Origin: Luteibacter aegosomatis
GTDB lineage: Bacteria > Pseudomonadota > Gammaproteobacteria > Xanthomonadales > Rhodanobacteraceae
Direction of reading: 5' to 3'
DNA: 64,000 nucleotides
NCBI RefSeq assembly: GCF_023078455.1
Contig: NZ_CP095740.1
Span: forward strand, 3,274,001 to 3,338,000
Below are positions 1-9,112 of this stretch, one piece after another. The translations under genes and the position numbers were made by a program. Within the stretch, counting starts at the first letter, position 1. Each line of letters opens with the position of its first letter. Under the pieces are notes generated by a model. That model was not told the DNA's origin. It was given only the letters and a program-made list of their open reading frames with translations, and made no database searches.

Positions 1-1024
1 AGCCCGGGAAACGCTCCTTGAGCGCCTTGCCGAGGTCCTGGTAGAGGCGCGGCAGTTCGGCACGATCGCCCAGGCGCTCGCCGTAGGGCGGATTGGTGAT
101 GACCAGGCCGAGCGGCGTTTCCGGCGGCGGCTCGACGTGCACGGCGTCGCGACGGTCCAGGTGGACGAAGCCGGCCACGTTGGCCGCCTGCGCGTTGCGC
201 TTGGCGGTCTGCACCATGTTCGCATCCGAATCGCTGCCGAAGAACACCGGGCGCAGGTTGCGCATGCCCTCGTCGGCGCGGGCCTTCGCTTCGTCCCACA
301 GGCCGCGCCAGAGCGCGTAGTCGTGCTTGAGCCAGCCGAGGAAGCCGTAGTAGCCGCGACGCAGGCCCGGTGCCACGTCGGCGGCCATGAGCGCGCCCTC
401 GATCAGCAGGGTGCCCGAGCCGCACATCGGATCGACCAGGGCACCGCCTTCGGCGTAGATGCGCGGCCATTGGGCGCGAACGAGCATGGCCGAGGCCAGG
501 TTTTCCTTCAGCGGCGCCTCGCCCTGGCGCTCGCGCCAGCCGCGACGATGCAGGGGCGAGCCGGAGAGGTCCACCGACAGCGTGGCGCGATCGCGGCGCA
601 GGCGTACGTTCACCCGAAGGTCGGGCTCCTCGGGATCCACGTCGGGGCGCGCGCCGCTGGCGGCGCGGAACTGGTCGACGATGGCGTCCTTGGTCTTCAG
701 GGCGATGAACTGGCTATGGGTGAGCTTGCTCTGGGCCGTGTTGGCGTCCACGGCCAGGGTGCCGTGGGCGGCGAGGTGTTCGGCCCAGTCCACCGATTGC
801 ACGCCCTCGTAGAGGGCCTCCGGCGTGTCGGCCTCGAACTCGGCCAGGGGCAGCAACACGCGGCTGGCCATGCGCGACCACAGGCAGGCGCGGTAGGCGG
901 TTTCCAGCGAGCCTTCGAAGGACACGCCGGCCAGCACCTCCTTCACGTGATCGGCGCCGATGGCGGCCAGTTCGTCCTTGAGCAGGTATTCCAGGCCCTT
1001 GGGGCAGGTGGCGAAGAACTTCAT
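1..1024 (-). CDS. rlmL: 23S rRNA guanine methyltransferase RlmL (RlmKL), N-terminal part
   Basis: Ribosome-modification enzyme that methylates a guanine of 23S rRNA using SAM; in gammaproteobacteria it is usually the N-terminal half of a two-activity RlmKL protein. The 341 residues in the window begin MKFFATCPKGLEYLL, continue through a THUMP-like RNA-binding region (about residues 50-160) with RRDRATLSVDLSG and GSPLHRRGWR, then enter a Rossmann methyltransferase with DPMCGSGTLLIEGA and the catalytic NPPYGERLG motif near the window edge. The C-terminal half lies outside, so the fused RlmK domain cannot be confirmed. The ATG overlaps the stop of the upstream hydrolase gene (ATGA), implying translational coupling. 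Confidence 0.93.
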   Translation of the reverse strand, partial: MKFFATCPKGLEYLLKDELAAIGADHVKEVLAGVSFEGSLETAYRACLWSRMASRVLLPLAEFEADTPEALYEGVQSVDWAEHLAAHGTLAVDANTAQSKLTHSQFIALKTKDAIVDQFRAASGARPDVDPEEPDLRVNVRLRRDRATLSVDLSGSPLHRRGWRERQGEAPLKENLASAMLVRAQWPRIYAEGGALVDPMCGSGTLLIEGALMAADVAPGLRRGYYGFLGWLKHDYALWRGLWDEAKARADEGMRNLRPVFFGSDSDANMVQTAKRNAQAANVAGFVHLDRRDAVHVEPPPETPLGLVITNPPYGERLGDRAELPRLYQDLGKALKERFPG

Positions 1025-1539
1025 GCGAGGCCATCCAGGAAACGGCGGAATGACGTCTCGATATCGCCGAGGGTGGCGCCCAGGCGATGGTCGTCGTTCA
1101 CCAGCAGGGCGGGCATGCCCTGCCCGCGGGCGAAGCCGATAGCCTCGTCGACGGGGCAGACGTCGTCGGCATAGCCGTGCACGAGGAACGACGGCACGCC
1201 CGGCCGTACCGCGATGTCGCGCGGATAGCCCGGGATGCGGGTCGGCAAGGCCAGCAGGAACAGCCCGGCCACCGGCGCGTCCAGCGACGCGAGGCCCGAG
1301 ACGAACGCGCCCATGCTCGATCCGACCAGCACGGGCGGCACGGGCGACGCGGCGATGGCCTCACCGAGGACGGCCAGGCGCGGATCGATCGAGCCGGCAT
1401 ACCCGTGGAGGTCGTGTTCGCGGTAATCCGGGCGGACCGTGGACCAGCCGAGGGACTCGGCCACGGCGGCCAGCGCGCTGACCTTGGTGGCGTCGGGACC
1501 GGAATCGGAACCGTGGGAAAGGATGATGTGGCCGCGCAT
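1021..1539 (-). CDS. Small alpha/beta hydrolase
   Basis: A 172-residue compact alpha/beta hydrolase, probably cytoplasmic because no signal peptide is visible. It has the oxyanion-loop motif LSHGSDSGPDA near the N terminus, a nucleophile elbow GSSMGA with Ser75, an acid in HGYADDVCP (Asp125 or 126) and a C-terminal His151 in DDHRLG, so the triad looks complete. Length and layout resemble the YqiA/KANL3-Tex30-like small hydrolases; the substrate cannot be told from sequence. A GGAGAC ribosome site precedes the ATG. Its TGA overlaps the rlmL start by four bases, so the two genes probably form one transcript. Confidence 0.85.
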   Translation of the reverse strand: MRGHIILSHGSDSGPDATKVSALAAVAESLGWSTVRPDYREHDLHGYAGSIDPRLAVLGEAIAASPVPPVLVGSSMGAFVSGLASLDAPVAGLFLLALPTRIPGYPRDIAVRPGVPSFLVHGYADDVCPVDEAIGFARGQGMPALLVNDDHRLGATLGDIETSFRRFLDGLA

Positions 1540-1584
1540 GGCGGTCTCCGTACGCGGAATGACCGGCTATGTTATCAAAGCGCC

Positions 1585-2154
1585 ATGATCGACATCCTGT
1601 ACGCCCCCCTCCCCTACGAAGCCCGCCTGCCCGAACGCGCCGCCACCGACGTCGACCTCGTGGTGATCCACTGCACCGAGTTGCCCGACCTGGCCATGGC
1701 TCGCGACTACGGCGAGCGCGTGCTCTACGAAGACCGGGGCACCGGCGCCAGCGGCCATTACTACGTCGACCGCGACGGCACCGTGCTCTGCTACGTCGAT
1801 CCGCTGCGCACCGCGAACCACACCCGTGGCTACAACCCGCGCTCGATCGGCATCGAGCTGGTCAACCTCGGCCGCTATCCCGACTGGTTCCGCTCGGACA
1901 ACCAGGTAATGACCGAACCCTACACCGAAGCGCAACTCGACGCCCTGCGCGACCTGCTGGTCCACCTCGTCGAGCGCTTCCCGTCGCTGCGGCACGTCGC
2001 CGGCCACGAAGACCTCGACCTGGCCACCGTCCCCGCCAGCGATGCGCCGGATCGCGAAGTGCCGCGCAAGCGCGACCCCGGTCCGATGTTTCCCTGGGAG
2101 CGCGTGTTCGCCGCCCTGCCCCTCGAGCGGCTGGCCGCGGCGCCCCCGCTATAA
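1585..2154 (+). CDS. N-acetylmuramoyl-L-alanine amidase (Amidase_2, AmpD-like)
   Basis: A 189-residue zinc amidase of the AmpD/PGRP fold that cleaves the bond between N-acetylmuramic acid and L-alanine of the stem peptide. The zinc ligands expected for the family are visible: His29 in VIHCTE, His141 in AGHEDL and Asp164 in RKRDPGP. RSIGIELVN is the usual core strand. There is no signal peptide, which suits a cytoplasmic AmpD-like role in peptidoglycan recycling (anhydro-muropeptides). The ATG at 1585 was chosen because the family begins a few residues before the first beta strand; the frame is open further upstream but that part is only the complement of the hydrolase gene. The tesB start follows 40 bases after the stop. 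Confidence 0.88.
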   Translation: MIDILYAPLPYEARLPERAATDVDLVVIHCTELPDLAMARDYGERVLYEDRGTGASGHYYVDRDGTVLCYVDPLRTANHTRGYNPRSIGIELVNLGRYPDWFRSDNQVMTEPYTEAQLDALRDLLVHLVERFPSLRHVAGHEDLDLATVPASDAPDREVPRKRDPGPMFPWERVFAALPLERLAAAPPL

Positions 2155-2194
2155 TCGACCGACCGTCTCCATCGCGCGCCACCCCAGGATCCCC

Positions 2195-3061
2195 ATGTCG
2201 GACAACCACGTCGGCGAACTCGTCGAACTGCTGCAGCTCGAGCGCCTCGAAGACAACCTCTTCCGCGGCCAGAGCCGCGACATCGGCACCCGCTTCGTCT
2301 TCGGCGGCCAGGTGCTGGGCCAGGCCCTCTCGGCCGCCCAGCGCACGGTCGATCCCAAGCGCGAAGCGCACTCGCTGCATGCGTATTTCCTGCGCGCCGG
2401 CGACATCGACGCACCCATCGTCTACAGCGTGGAGCGCACGCGCGACGGCGGCTCGTTCTCCTCGCGGCGCGTGGTCGCCATCCAGCACGGCCAGCCCATC
2501 CTCAACGGTTCCATCTCGTTCCAGGAGCCGGAAACCGGCTATGAACACCAGATGTCCATGCCCGAGGTACCGGCGCCGGAAGACGTCGAGCCGATGCCGG
2601 CGCTCAACGCCGAGCAACTGGGCAGGCTGCCCGAGAAGACCCAGCGCTGGCTGGGCATCGACGGGCCGTTCGAGTTCCGCCACGTATGGCCGCGCGACGA
2701 ACTGCGCCCGGCCAAGCGGCCGCCGTACCAGCACATCTGGTTTCGCCTCACCGGGCCGGTCGACGACACGCTGTCGCTCCACCAGGCGTTGCTCGCCTAC
2801 GCATCGGACTTCCACCTGATCGGCACGGCCACGCTGCCGCACGGCATCTCGTACCTCACCCGCAACATGCAGATGGCCAGCCTCGACCACGCGCTCTGGT
2901 TCCATCGCCCGTTCCGCATCGACGAATGGCTGCTCTATTCGTTCGACAGCCCCACGTCGCAGGGCGGACGCGGCCTCGCGCGCGGCATGATCTACTCGCG
3001 CGACGGCCGGCTGGTCGCTTCCACCGCGCAGGAAGGCCTCATCCGCGTGCGGCCCGACTGA
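2195..3061 (+). CDS. tesB: Acyl-CoA thioesterase II
   Basis: Hydrolyses medium and long acyl-CoA to free fatty acid and CoA in the cytoplasm. The 288-residue length is typical of TesB. Two hot-dog domains are visible: the first with FVFGGQVLGQAL and HSLHAYFLRAGD (about residues 30-80), the second from about residue 180. The catalytic triad of the E. coli enzyme (Asp, Thr/Ser, Gln) is matched by ASLDHALWFH, the TSQGGRGLARG segment and AQEGLIRVRP at the C terminus. The start is the ATG that gives the usual MSxxxxELVxLLxLE opening. A LysR regulator begins five bases after the stop, so the two may be cotranscribed. Confidence 0.95.
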   Translation: MSDNHVGELVELLQLERLEDNLFRGQSRDIGTRFVFGGQVLGQALSAAQRTVDPKREAHSLHAYFLRAGDIDAPIVYSVERTRDGGSFSSRRVVAIQHGQPILNGSISFQEPETGYEHQMSMPEVPAPEDVEPMPALNAEQLGRLPEKTQRWLGIDGPFEFRHVWPRDELRPAKRPPYQHIWFRLTGPVDDTLSLHQALLAYASDFHLIGTATLPHGISYLTRNMQMASLDHALWFHRPFRIDEWLLYSFDSPTSQGGRGLARGMIYSRDGRLVASTAQEGLIRVRPD

Positions 3062-3066
3062 GCCCC

Positions 3067-3957
3067 ATGAACGTCGAGCTGCGGCACCTGCGTTACTTCA
3101 TCGCCGTGGCCGACGAGCTCCATTTCAGCCGTGCCGCCGAGCGGCTGGGCATCTCCCAGCCACCGCTCAGCCAGCAGATCCGCGATCTCGAAGCGATGCT
3201 CGGCGTGCGCCTCCTGCGCCGTACCAACCGCCGCGTGGAACTCACCGACGCCGGTGCGGCGTACCTGGCCGCCGCGCGCGACATCCTCGGCCGTGTCGAC
3301 GATGCCGCCGAGCTCGCGCTGCGCGCCAGTCGCGGGGAAATCGGCGAACTGCAAGTCGCCTTCACCCGGTCGACGCCGTTGATCGAACATTTTTCCCGGG
3401 CCATCCATGCGTTTCGCGAGACGTATCCCGCCGTGCGGCTTGCGCTGGTGGAACGCAACACGCTGCAGCAGATCGAGGCCCTGCTCGACGGTCGCCAGCA
3501 GGTGGGACTGCTCCGCGCCACCACCCTGCCCGCGCCGCTGGTATCGCACAAGATCGTCGACGATCCCCTCGTGGCCGTGATGCGCGCCGATCATCCGCTG
3601 GCGAAGCGCCGTGCCCGTGGGATACGCATGAGGGAACTCGCCGACGAGCGCTTCGTCACGTTCAACCGCGCCGCGGGCACCGGCATCCTGGACCAGTTCC
3701 TTGCGATGTGCCGCAACGCGGGCTTCACTCCCCGCATCGCGCAGGAGGCCGGCGAGGCATCGACGATGGTCGGGCTGGTGGCCGCCGGATTCGGTGTGGC
3801 GGTGTTGCCGCGGGCGCTGCGCCACGTGCGGATCGACGGCGTGGTCTACCTCGCCATCGATTCACCCGACGCGGCCAGCGAATTGCACCTCGCCCATCGG
3901 CGCGACGACGCGTCGGCGCTGGTGAAAGTGTTCACGACGACCATGCTCGCTACCTAG
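3067..3957 (+). CDS. LysR-family transcriptional regulator
   Basis: A 296-residue LysR regulator. The N-terminal winged helix-turn-helix opens MNVELRHLRYFIAVADELHFSRAA and contains GISQPPLSQQIRDLE, the standard recognition helix region; residues about 90-290 form the periplasmic-binding-protein-like effector domain (IGELQVAFTRSTP, VGLVAAGFGVAVLP). The signature LHFSRAAERLGISQPPLS is close to the CatM/BenM/CbbR-like group that senses aromatic or small organic acids, but the ligand is unknown. It lies directly after tesB on the same strand and 150 bases before pqqA, so control of either neighbour is possible but unproven. Confidence 0.93.
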   Translation: MNVELRHLRYFIAVADELHFSRAAERLGISQPPLSQQIRDLEAMLGVRLLRRTNRRVELTDAGAAYLAAARDILGRVDDAAELALRASRGEIGELQVAFTRSTPLIEHFSRAIHAFRETYPAVRLALVERNTLQQIEALLDGRQQVGLLRATTLPAPLVSHKIVDDPLVAVMRADHPLAKRRARGIRMRELADERFVTFNRAAGTGILDQFLAMCRNAGFTPRIAQEAGEASTMVGLVAAGFGVAVLPRALRHVRIDGVVYLAIDSPDAASELHLAHRRDDASALVKVFTTTMLAT

Positions 3958-4107
3958 CATTCGCAAATCGTGACGACGCGAACGGCATTTTTGTACGTTT
4001 CCGGCGCGACTTTGAAAATGCCATCCCGTACACAGTTTCCCCACACGGGGGCGGTGCTAATCTCGGAAATGCCAGGCTTGTCTGGCGCCCATCCCCGAGG
4101 ACCCTTC

Positions 4108-4185
4108 ATGCGTACGTGGAAGAAACCCGCCTACACCGATCTGCGTCTCGGCTTCGAAGTGACGATGTACGTCTCCAACCGCTGA
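4108..4185 (+). CDS. pqqA: PQQ precursor peptide PqqA
   Basis: A 25-residue ribosomally made peptide, the carbon and nitrogen source of pyrroloquinoline quinone. It begins [19 protein letters not shown] and carries the essential pair Glu17 and Tyr21 in [10 protein letters not shown], which PqqE cross-links and later enzymes excise. Length (22-29 residues in the family) and the WKKP and EVTxYxSN motifs are diagnostic. It is the first gene of the pqq operon; a very stable hairpin follows 11 bases after its stop, which may keep PqqA output above that of the enzymes. Confidence 0.97.
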   Translation: MRTWKKPAYTDLRLGFEVTMYVSNR

Positions 4186-4196
4186 TCGTGCTTCAC

Positions 4197-4216
4197 CGCC
4201 CCGGTTCGCCGGGGCG
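4197..4216 (+). terminator. Perfect UUCG-tetraloop hairpin between pqqA and pqqB
   Basis: CGCCCCGG, loop TTCG, CCGGGGCG: an eight-base-pair perfect GC stem closed by the very stable UUCG tetraloop, followed by a short CCCTTTTCC stretch. It can act as a partial (attenuating) terminator or as a barrier protecting the pqqA mRNA. The T-run is weak, so full termination is unlikely and pqqB-E must be read through. Confidence 0.65.
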
Positions 4217-4245
4217 TGTCCCTTTTCCCCCGACATCGGATTCCC

Positions 4246-5160
4246 GTGCATATCCAGGTCCTGGGTTCGGCCGCCGGAGGCGGATTTCCGCAGTGGAACT
4301 GCAACTGCGCCAACTGCGCCGGTTTCCGCGCCGGCACGCTCCGCGCCACCGCGCGAACGCAGTCATCCATCGCCATCTCCGATGACGGCGTGCATTGGGT
4401 GTTGTGCAACGCCTCGCCGGACATCCGCGCGCAATTGGCCTCGTTCGCGCCGATGCAGCAGAACCGCGCGCTGCGCGATACCGGCATCGCGGCCATCGTG
4501 CTGCTGGACAGCCAGATCGACCACACCACGGGACTGCTGAGCCTGCGCGAGGGCTGTCCGCACGAAGTGTGGTGCACCGACATGGTCCACGAGGACCTCA
4601 GCACCGGTTTTCCGTTGTTCCGCATGCTCACCCACTGGAACGGCGGCCTCGTACACCGGCGCATCGTTCCAGGCGAACCGTTCGTCATCGGCGCCTGCCC
4701 GAAATTGCGGTTCGCGCCGTTCGCACTGCGCAGCGCCGCACCGCCGTATTCACCGCATCGCGGCAACCCCCATCCGGGCGACAACATCGGCCTGGTGGTC
4801 GAAGACCTCGAAACCGGTGGTCGATTGTTCTACGCCCCCGGCCTGGGGGAGGTCGACGACGAACTGCTCGCCGTGATGGCCCAGGCCAACTGCCTGCTCG
4901 TCGACGGCACGCTCTGGCACGACGACGAAATGCGCCGCCGCGGCGTCGGCACGCGCACCGGCCGGGAGATGGGCCATCTCGCGCAGTACGGACCCGGCGG
5001 CATGCTCGAGGTGCTCGCTCGCCTGTCGAACGTGCCGCGACGTGTCCTTATCCACATCAACAACACCAATCCCATCCTCGACGACGATTCGCCCGAGCGC
5101 GCGGAGCTTACGCGCCGCGGCATCGACGTCGCCTGGGACGGCATGGGCATACGACTCTAG
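4246..5160 (+). CDS. pqqB: PqqB, PQQ biosynthesis metallo-hydrolase-fold protein
   Basis: A 304-residue protein of the metallo-beta-lactamase fold, required for PQQ formation; family studies assign it an oxygenase step on the di-amino-acid intermediate. It begins (M)[20 protein letters not shown], the invariant PqqB opening, with the NCNCANC cysteine cluster that binds structural zinc. Other family segments are [23 protein letters not shown] and [11 protein letters not shown]. The GTG at 4246 gives the standard N terminus; an upstream in-frame GTG at 4216 lies inside the hairpin and is rejected. It is followed by pqqC after eight bases. Confidence 0.97.
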   Translation: MHIQVLGSAAGGGFPQWNCNCANCAGFRAGTLRATARTQSSIAISDDGVHWVLCNASPDIRAQLASFAPMQQNRALRDTGIAAIVLLDSQIDHTTGLLSLREGCPHEVWCTDMVHEDLSTGFPLFRMLTHWNGGLVHRRIVPGEPFVIGACPKLRFAPFALRSAAPPYSPHRGNPHPGDNIGLVVEDLETGGRLFYAPGLGEVDDELLAVMAQANCLLVDGTLWHDDEMRRRGVGTRTGREMGHLAQYGPGGMLEVLARLSNVPRRVLIHINNTNPILDDDSPERAELTRRGIDVAWDGMGIRL

Positions 5161-5168
5161 GACGCCAC

Positions 5169-5918
5169 GTGACCACCGCGCTCAGCCGCAGCGAATTCGA
5201 ACACGCCCTTCGCGACAAGGGCCGCTATTACCACATCCACCATCCCTACCACGTGGCGATGTACGAAGGCCGGGCCACGCGCGAGCAGATCCAGGGCTGG
5301 GTGGCCAATCGCTTCTACTATCAGGTGAACATCCCCCTGAAGGACGCGGCCATCCTCGCCAACTGCCCCGATCGCGACGTGCGCCGCGAATGGATCCAGC
5401 GCATCCTCGACCACGACGGCGCACCCGGCGAAGGCGGCGGCATCGAAGCGTGGCTCAAGCTCGCCGAGGCCGTGGGGCTCGACCGCGAACAGGTGCTCTC
5501 GCAGGAACTCGTGCTGCCCGGCGTGCGTTTCGCCGTGGATGCCTACGTGAACTTCGCCCGGCGCGCGAGCTGGCAGGAAGCCGCGAGCAGTTCCCTCACC
5601 GAGCTGTTCGCCCCGGAGATCCATCGCGCGCGGCTGAGCAGCTGGCCGCGGCACTATCCCTGGATCGACCAGGACGGCTACGACTATTTCCGCACCCGGC
5701 TCGGCCAGGCGCGTCGCGACGTCGAACACGGCCTGAGCATCACGCTCGAGCACTACACCACGTGGGATGCGCAGCAACGCATGCTCGAGATACTGCAGTT
5801 CAAGCTCGACATCCTCTGGAGCATGCTCGACGCCATGAGCATGGCCTACGAGTTGCAACGCCCGCCGTACCATACGGTCACGAACGAACGCGCCTGGCAC
5901 CGGGGTATCGCCCCGTGA
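5169..5918 (+). CDS. pqqC: PqqC, pyrroloquinoline-quinone synthase
   Basis: Cofactor-free oxidase that performs the last step of PQQ synthesis, ring closure and an eight-electron oxidation of AHQQ. The 249-residue all-helical protein shows the family segments [52 protein letters not shown] and [10 protein letters not shown], which carry the substrate-binding His, Tyr, Arg and Lys residues. The GTG start is eight bases after pqqB; the end overlaps the pqqD start by four bases (GTGA). Confidence 0.97.
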   Translation: MTTALSRSEFEHALRDKGRYYHIHHPYHVAMYEGRATREQIQGWVANRFYYQVNIPLKDAAILANCPDRDVRREWIQRILDHDGAPGEGGGIEAWLKLAEAVGLDREQVLSQELVLPGVRFAVDAYVNFARRASWQEAASSSLTELFAPEIHRARLSSWPRHYPWIDQDGYDYFRTRLGQARRDVEHGLSITLEHYTTWDAQQRMLEILQFKLDILWSMLDAMSMAYELQRPPYHTVTNERAWHRGIAP

Positions 5919-6190
5919 GCCGCGGACGCATTCCGCAATGGCGTCCCGGCTATCGGTTCCAGTGGGAACCGGCGCAGGACGCCTTCGTTCTCCTCTACCC
6001 CGAGGGGATGGTCCGGCTCAACGAGAGCGCGGGCATGATCGGTGAACTCATCGACGGCAAGCGGAGCGTCGAAGCGATCGTCGTCGCGCTTGCCGCCGAA
6101 TTCACCGACGCCGACAGCGAGGAAATCGGTGCCGACGTCGACGGCTTCATGCAGGTGGCCCATGAAAAGCACTGGCTCCGATTCGACTGA
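5915..6190 (+). CDS. pqqD: PqqD, PqqA-binding chaperone
   Basis: A 91-residue RiPP recognition element (winged-helix) that binds the PqqA peptide and delivers it to PqqE. Recognisable features are [47 protein letters not shown] and the C-terminal [14 protein letters not shown]. The GTG start overlaps the pqqC stop and its 3' end overlaps pqqE by 29 bases, consistent with close stoichiometric coupling of PqqD and PqqE. Confidence 0.96.
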   Translation: MSRGRIPQWRPGYRFQWEPAQDAFVLLYPEGMVRLNESAGMIGELIDGKRSVEAIVVALAAEFTDADSEEIGADVDGFMQVAHEKHWLRFD

Positions 6191-7322
6191 CCCCAACCGT
6201 CCCGGCATGCCTTTCTGGCTCCTCGCCGAGTTGACCTATCGCTGCCCGCTGCAGTGCCCGTACTGCTCCAATCCCCTGGATTTCGCCGCGCAAGGCCAGG
6301 AACTCACCACCGACGAATGGTTTCGGGTGCTGCGCGAGGCGCGCGCGATGGGCGCGGCCCAGCTGGGTTTCTCCGGCGGCGAGCCGCTGGTTCGCCAGGA
6401 TCTTCCCGAACTGATCGGCGAAGCCCGGCGGCTCGGTTTCTACACCAACCTCATCACCTCCGGCATCGGCCTTACCGAAGAGAAGATCGCCCTGTTCCGC
6501 GAGCGCGGGCTCGACCACATCCAGATCAGTTTCCAGGCCAGCGACGAGGACATGAACAACCTCATCGCCGGTTCGCCCAAAGCCTTCGCGCAGAAGCTCG
6601 CCATGGCGCGCATGGTGAAGGCCCACGGCTACCCGATGGTGCTCAACTTCGTCACGCACCGGCACAACATCGATCGCATCGACCGCATCATCGAACTGTG
6701 CCTCGCGCTGGAAGCCGATTACGTGGAACTGGCCACCTGCCAGTTCTACGGCTGGGCGCAACTCAACCGCCTCGGCCTGCTCCCCACGCGCGCGCAGCTG
6801 GAACACGCCGAACGCGTCACCAACGCGTATCGCGAGCGGCTGGCAAGGGAAAACCATCCCTGCCAACTGATCTTCGTCACGCCCGATTACTACGAAGAAC
6901 GGCCCAAGCCCTGCATGAGCGGCTGGGGCAGCATCTTCCTCACCGTCACGCCCGACGGCACGGCGCTGCCCTGCCACGGCGCGCGCCAGCTGCCCATCGC
7001 CTTTCCCAACGTGCGCGAGCATGGGCTGGAACACATCTGGTACCGATCGCCCGGCTTCAATCACTTTCGCGGCGACGGCTGGATGCCCGAGCCCTGTCGC
7101 TCCTGCGACGAGAAAGGCAAGGATTTCGGCGGCTGCCGCTGCCAGGCCTTCATGCTCACCGGCGATGCCGCCGCCACCGATCCGGTCTGCGCCAAGTCGC
7201 CCAGGCACGACCTCATCCTCGCCGCATGCGACGAAGCCGACACCGCGGCGAAGCGCATCGATGAACTGACCTATCGCAACGCGCCCAATTCGCGGCTCAT
7301 CGCGCGGGTGACGCCCTCATGA
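6162..7322 (+). CDS. pqqE: PqqE, radical SAM PqqA cross-linking enzyme
   Basis: Radical SAM enzyme that forms the carbon-carbon bond between Glu and Tyr of PqqA, the first committed step. The 386-residue protein has the CxxxCxxC cluster (Cys28, Cys32, Cys35 in RCPLQCPYC), the GGEP motif in [13 protein letters not shown], and a C-terminal SPASM region with auxiliary-cluster cysteines ([27 protein letters not shown] and a final VCAKSP). The ATG at 6162 lies inside pqqD and gives a family-typical short lead before [13 protein letters not shown]. Its TGA overlaps the next ATG. Confidence 0.97.
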   Translation: MKSTGSDSTDPNRPGMPFWLLAELTYRCPLQCPYCSNPLDFAAQGQELTTDEWFRVLREARAMGAAQLGFSGGEPLVRQDLPELIGEARRLGFYTNLITSGIGLTEEKIALFRERGLDHIQISFQASDEDMNNLIAGSPKAFAQKLAMARMVKAHGYPMVLNFVTHRHNIDRIDRIIELCLALEADYVELATCQFYGWAQLNRLGLLPTRAQLEHAERVTNAYRERLARENHPCQLIFVTPDYYEERPKPCMSGWGSIFLTVTPDGTALPCHGARQLPIAFPNVREHGLEHIWYRSPGFNHFRGDGWMPEPCRSCDEKGKDFGGCRCQAFMLTGDAAATDPVCAKSPRHDLILAACDEADTAAKRIDELTYRNAPNSRLIARVTPS

Positions 7323-9112
7323 GGGCGAAGCTCGATGCCGCCCGCGCCGTCGCCGCCAGCGCGGACTTCACCGAACTCGCCGCCGCGGCCGGCATGCTCG
7401 CCTATGGCCGCTTCGACCCCGCCGACGGTGCGACGCGCCTATGGCTGTATCGCGACGGACGAGCCACCTGCCTCACGCCGGACGGCTACAGCGTGCGCAG
7501 TCGTGTCAATGAATACGGTGGGGGCACGTTCTGCCTTGCGGAGAATGCGGCGTTCTTCGTCAACGAAAGCGACCAGGCCATCTATCGCCAGGAGCTCGAT
7601 GGCGGCGCGCCCGTGCGCTTCGGCGGCATCGACGGTGGCCGCTATGGCGACCTCGTGCCCGATGCCGTGCACGGACGCCTGCTGGCCGTGGAGGAACATC
7701 ACGCCGACGGCGCTTTTCCGGTCCACCGCCTCGTCGCCTTCGACATGTCGGGCGCACGCCGGGTGATGGCCGAAGGCGACGATTTCTACGCCTCGCCGTG
7801 CGTGTCGCGCGATGGCGGCACGATGGCATGGATCGCATGGAGTCGGCCGCACCAGCCATGGACCCGTACCCGGCTGATGCGCCAGATCGACGGACAGCCG
7901 CCGCGGATCGTCGCGCACGGCGACGAGGCCGTGCAACAACCGGGCTTCGATGCGCGCGGTCGACTCCTCGCCCTCACCGACCGCGACGGCTGTTGGCGAC
8001 CATGGCGCTTCGCCGATCGCGTCGAGCCGCTGCCTGCGCCGACGGCCGATCATGCCGGTGCGCCATGGCAGATGGGCACGCATACATGGGTCGGGCTCGA
8101 CGACGGGCGACTGCTCGTCACCTGGTTCGACCAGGGTTTCGGCCGGCTGTCGCTACTCGACGGCGATACGCGAACGGATCTCGCACCGTCGTACACCCGC
8201 TTCCGCGCCCTCGCCGCCGACGGCGGAACGCTGTACGCGATCGCCGCATCGCCCACGCGACCGTCGACGGTGCTCGCCATCGATGCCGCGACGGGCACGG
8301 TGACGGTCGTGGCGGGCGGCGAATCGCCCCTCCCGGACGAATGCGTCACGGTGCCACGCGCCATCTCGTGGCCCGTGGGCGAGGCGACGGCACGGGGCTT
8401 CCTCTACCTGCCCAAGGGCATCGAGCGACCGCCGCTGGTGGTCTTCGTCCACGGCGGTCCCACCTCGGCCACGCATCCGGTCTTCGACGCCCGCATCCAG
8501 TTCTGGGCCGGCCAGGGCTTCGCCGTGGCCGACGTGAACTACCGCGGCAGTACCGGCTACGGACGCGCGTATCGCGATGCCTTGCACGAAGCCTGGGGCG
8601 TGGTCGACGTGGACGACGCCTGCGCGGTGGTGCCATGGCTGGCCGCGCAAGGTCTCGTCGATCCCGCGCGCGCCTTCATTCGCGGCAGCAGCGCGGGTGG
8701 GTATACCGTGCTTTGCGCGCTGGCGTTTCGCGACGTTTTCCGCGGCGGCGGCAGCCTCTACGGGGTGAGCGATCCGCTGGCGCTGGGCAGGGCCACGCAC
8801 AAGTTCGAGGCCGATTACCTCGACTGGCTCATCGGCGACCCCGTGGCCGACGAGGCACGCTATCGCGAGCGCACACCGCTGCTGCACGCCGACGGCATCG
8901 ACGTGCCGGTGATCTTCTTCCAGGGCCTGCGCGATGCCGTGGTGGTGCCCGAACAGACCGAATCGATGGTGGCGGCCCTCCGCGCACGAGGCGTGCCGTG
9001 CGAATACCATGCCTACCCCGACGAGCGGCACGGCTTCCGCCAGGCGGCCAACCTCGCCCATGCGCTGGAGCACGAGCACGCGTTCTATGCGCGTTTGGCG
9101 TCCGCGGATTAA
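7319..9112 (+). CDS. S9-family (prolyl oligopeptidase-like) peptidase, probable PqqA-processing enzyme
   Basis: A 597-residue serine peptidase with an N-terminal beta-propeller-like region (to about 340) and a C-terminal alpha/beta hydrolase domain. Visible triad: Ser458 in RGSSAGGYT, Asp539 in GLRDAVVVP and His571 in [19 protein letters not shown] supplies the oxyanion loop. No signal peptide is seen. It overlaps the pqqE stop by four bases, so it is the last gene of the pqq operon. No PqqF/PqqG M16 protease is present in the window; S9 peptidases are known in some pqq clusters (PqqH in pseudomonads), so a role in cutting the cross-linked PqqA is inferred. Confidence 0.85.
   Translation: MRAKLDAARAVAASADFTELAAAAGMLAYGRFDPADGATRLWLYRDGRATCLTPDGYSVRSRVNEYGGGTFCLAENAAFFVNESDQAIYRQELDGGAPVRFGGIDGGRYGDLVPDAVHGRLLAVEEHHADGAFPVHRLVAFDMSGARRVMAEGDDFYASPCVSRDGGTMAWIAWSRPHQPWTRTRLMRQIDGQPPRIVAHGDEAVQQPGFDARGRLLALTDRDGCWRPWRFADRVEPLPAPTADHAGAPWQMGTHTWVGLDDGRLLVTWFDQGFGRLSLLDGDTRTDLAPSYTRFRALAADGGTLYAIAASPTRPSTVLAIDAATGTVTVVAGGESPLPDECVTVPRAISWPVGEATARGFLYLPKGIERPPLVVFVHGGPTSATHPVFDARIQFWAGQGFAVADVNYRGSTGYGRAYRDALHEAWGVVDVDDACAVVPWLAAQGLVDPARAFIRGSSAGGYTVLCALAFRDVFRGGGSLYGVSDPLALGRATHKFEADYLDWLIGDPVADEARYRERTPLLHADGIDVPVIFFQGLRDAVVVPEQTESMVAALRARGVPCEYHAYPDERHGFRQAANLAHALEHEHAFYARLASAD

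Noticed and set aside
4216..4245. Upstream GTG start for pqqB
   Set aside because: It lies at the end of the hairpin and adds ten residues absent from the family; GTG at 4246 gives the standard N terminus.
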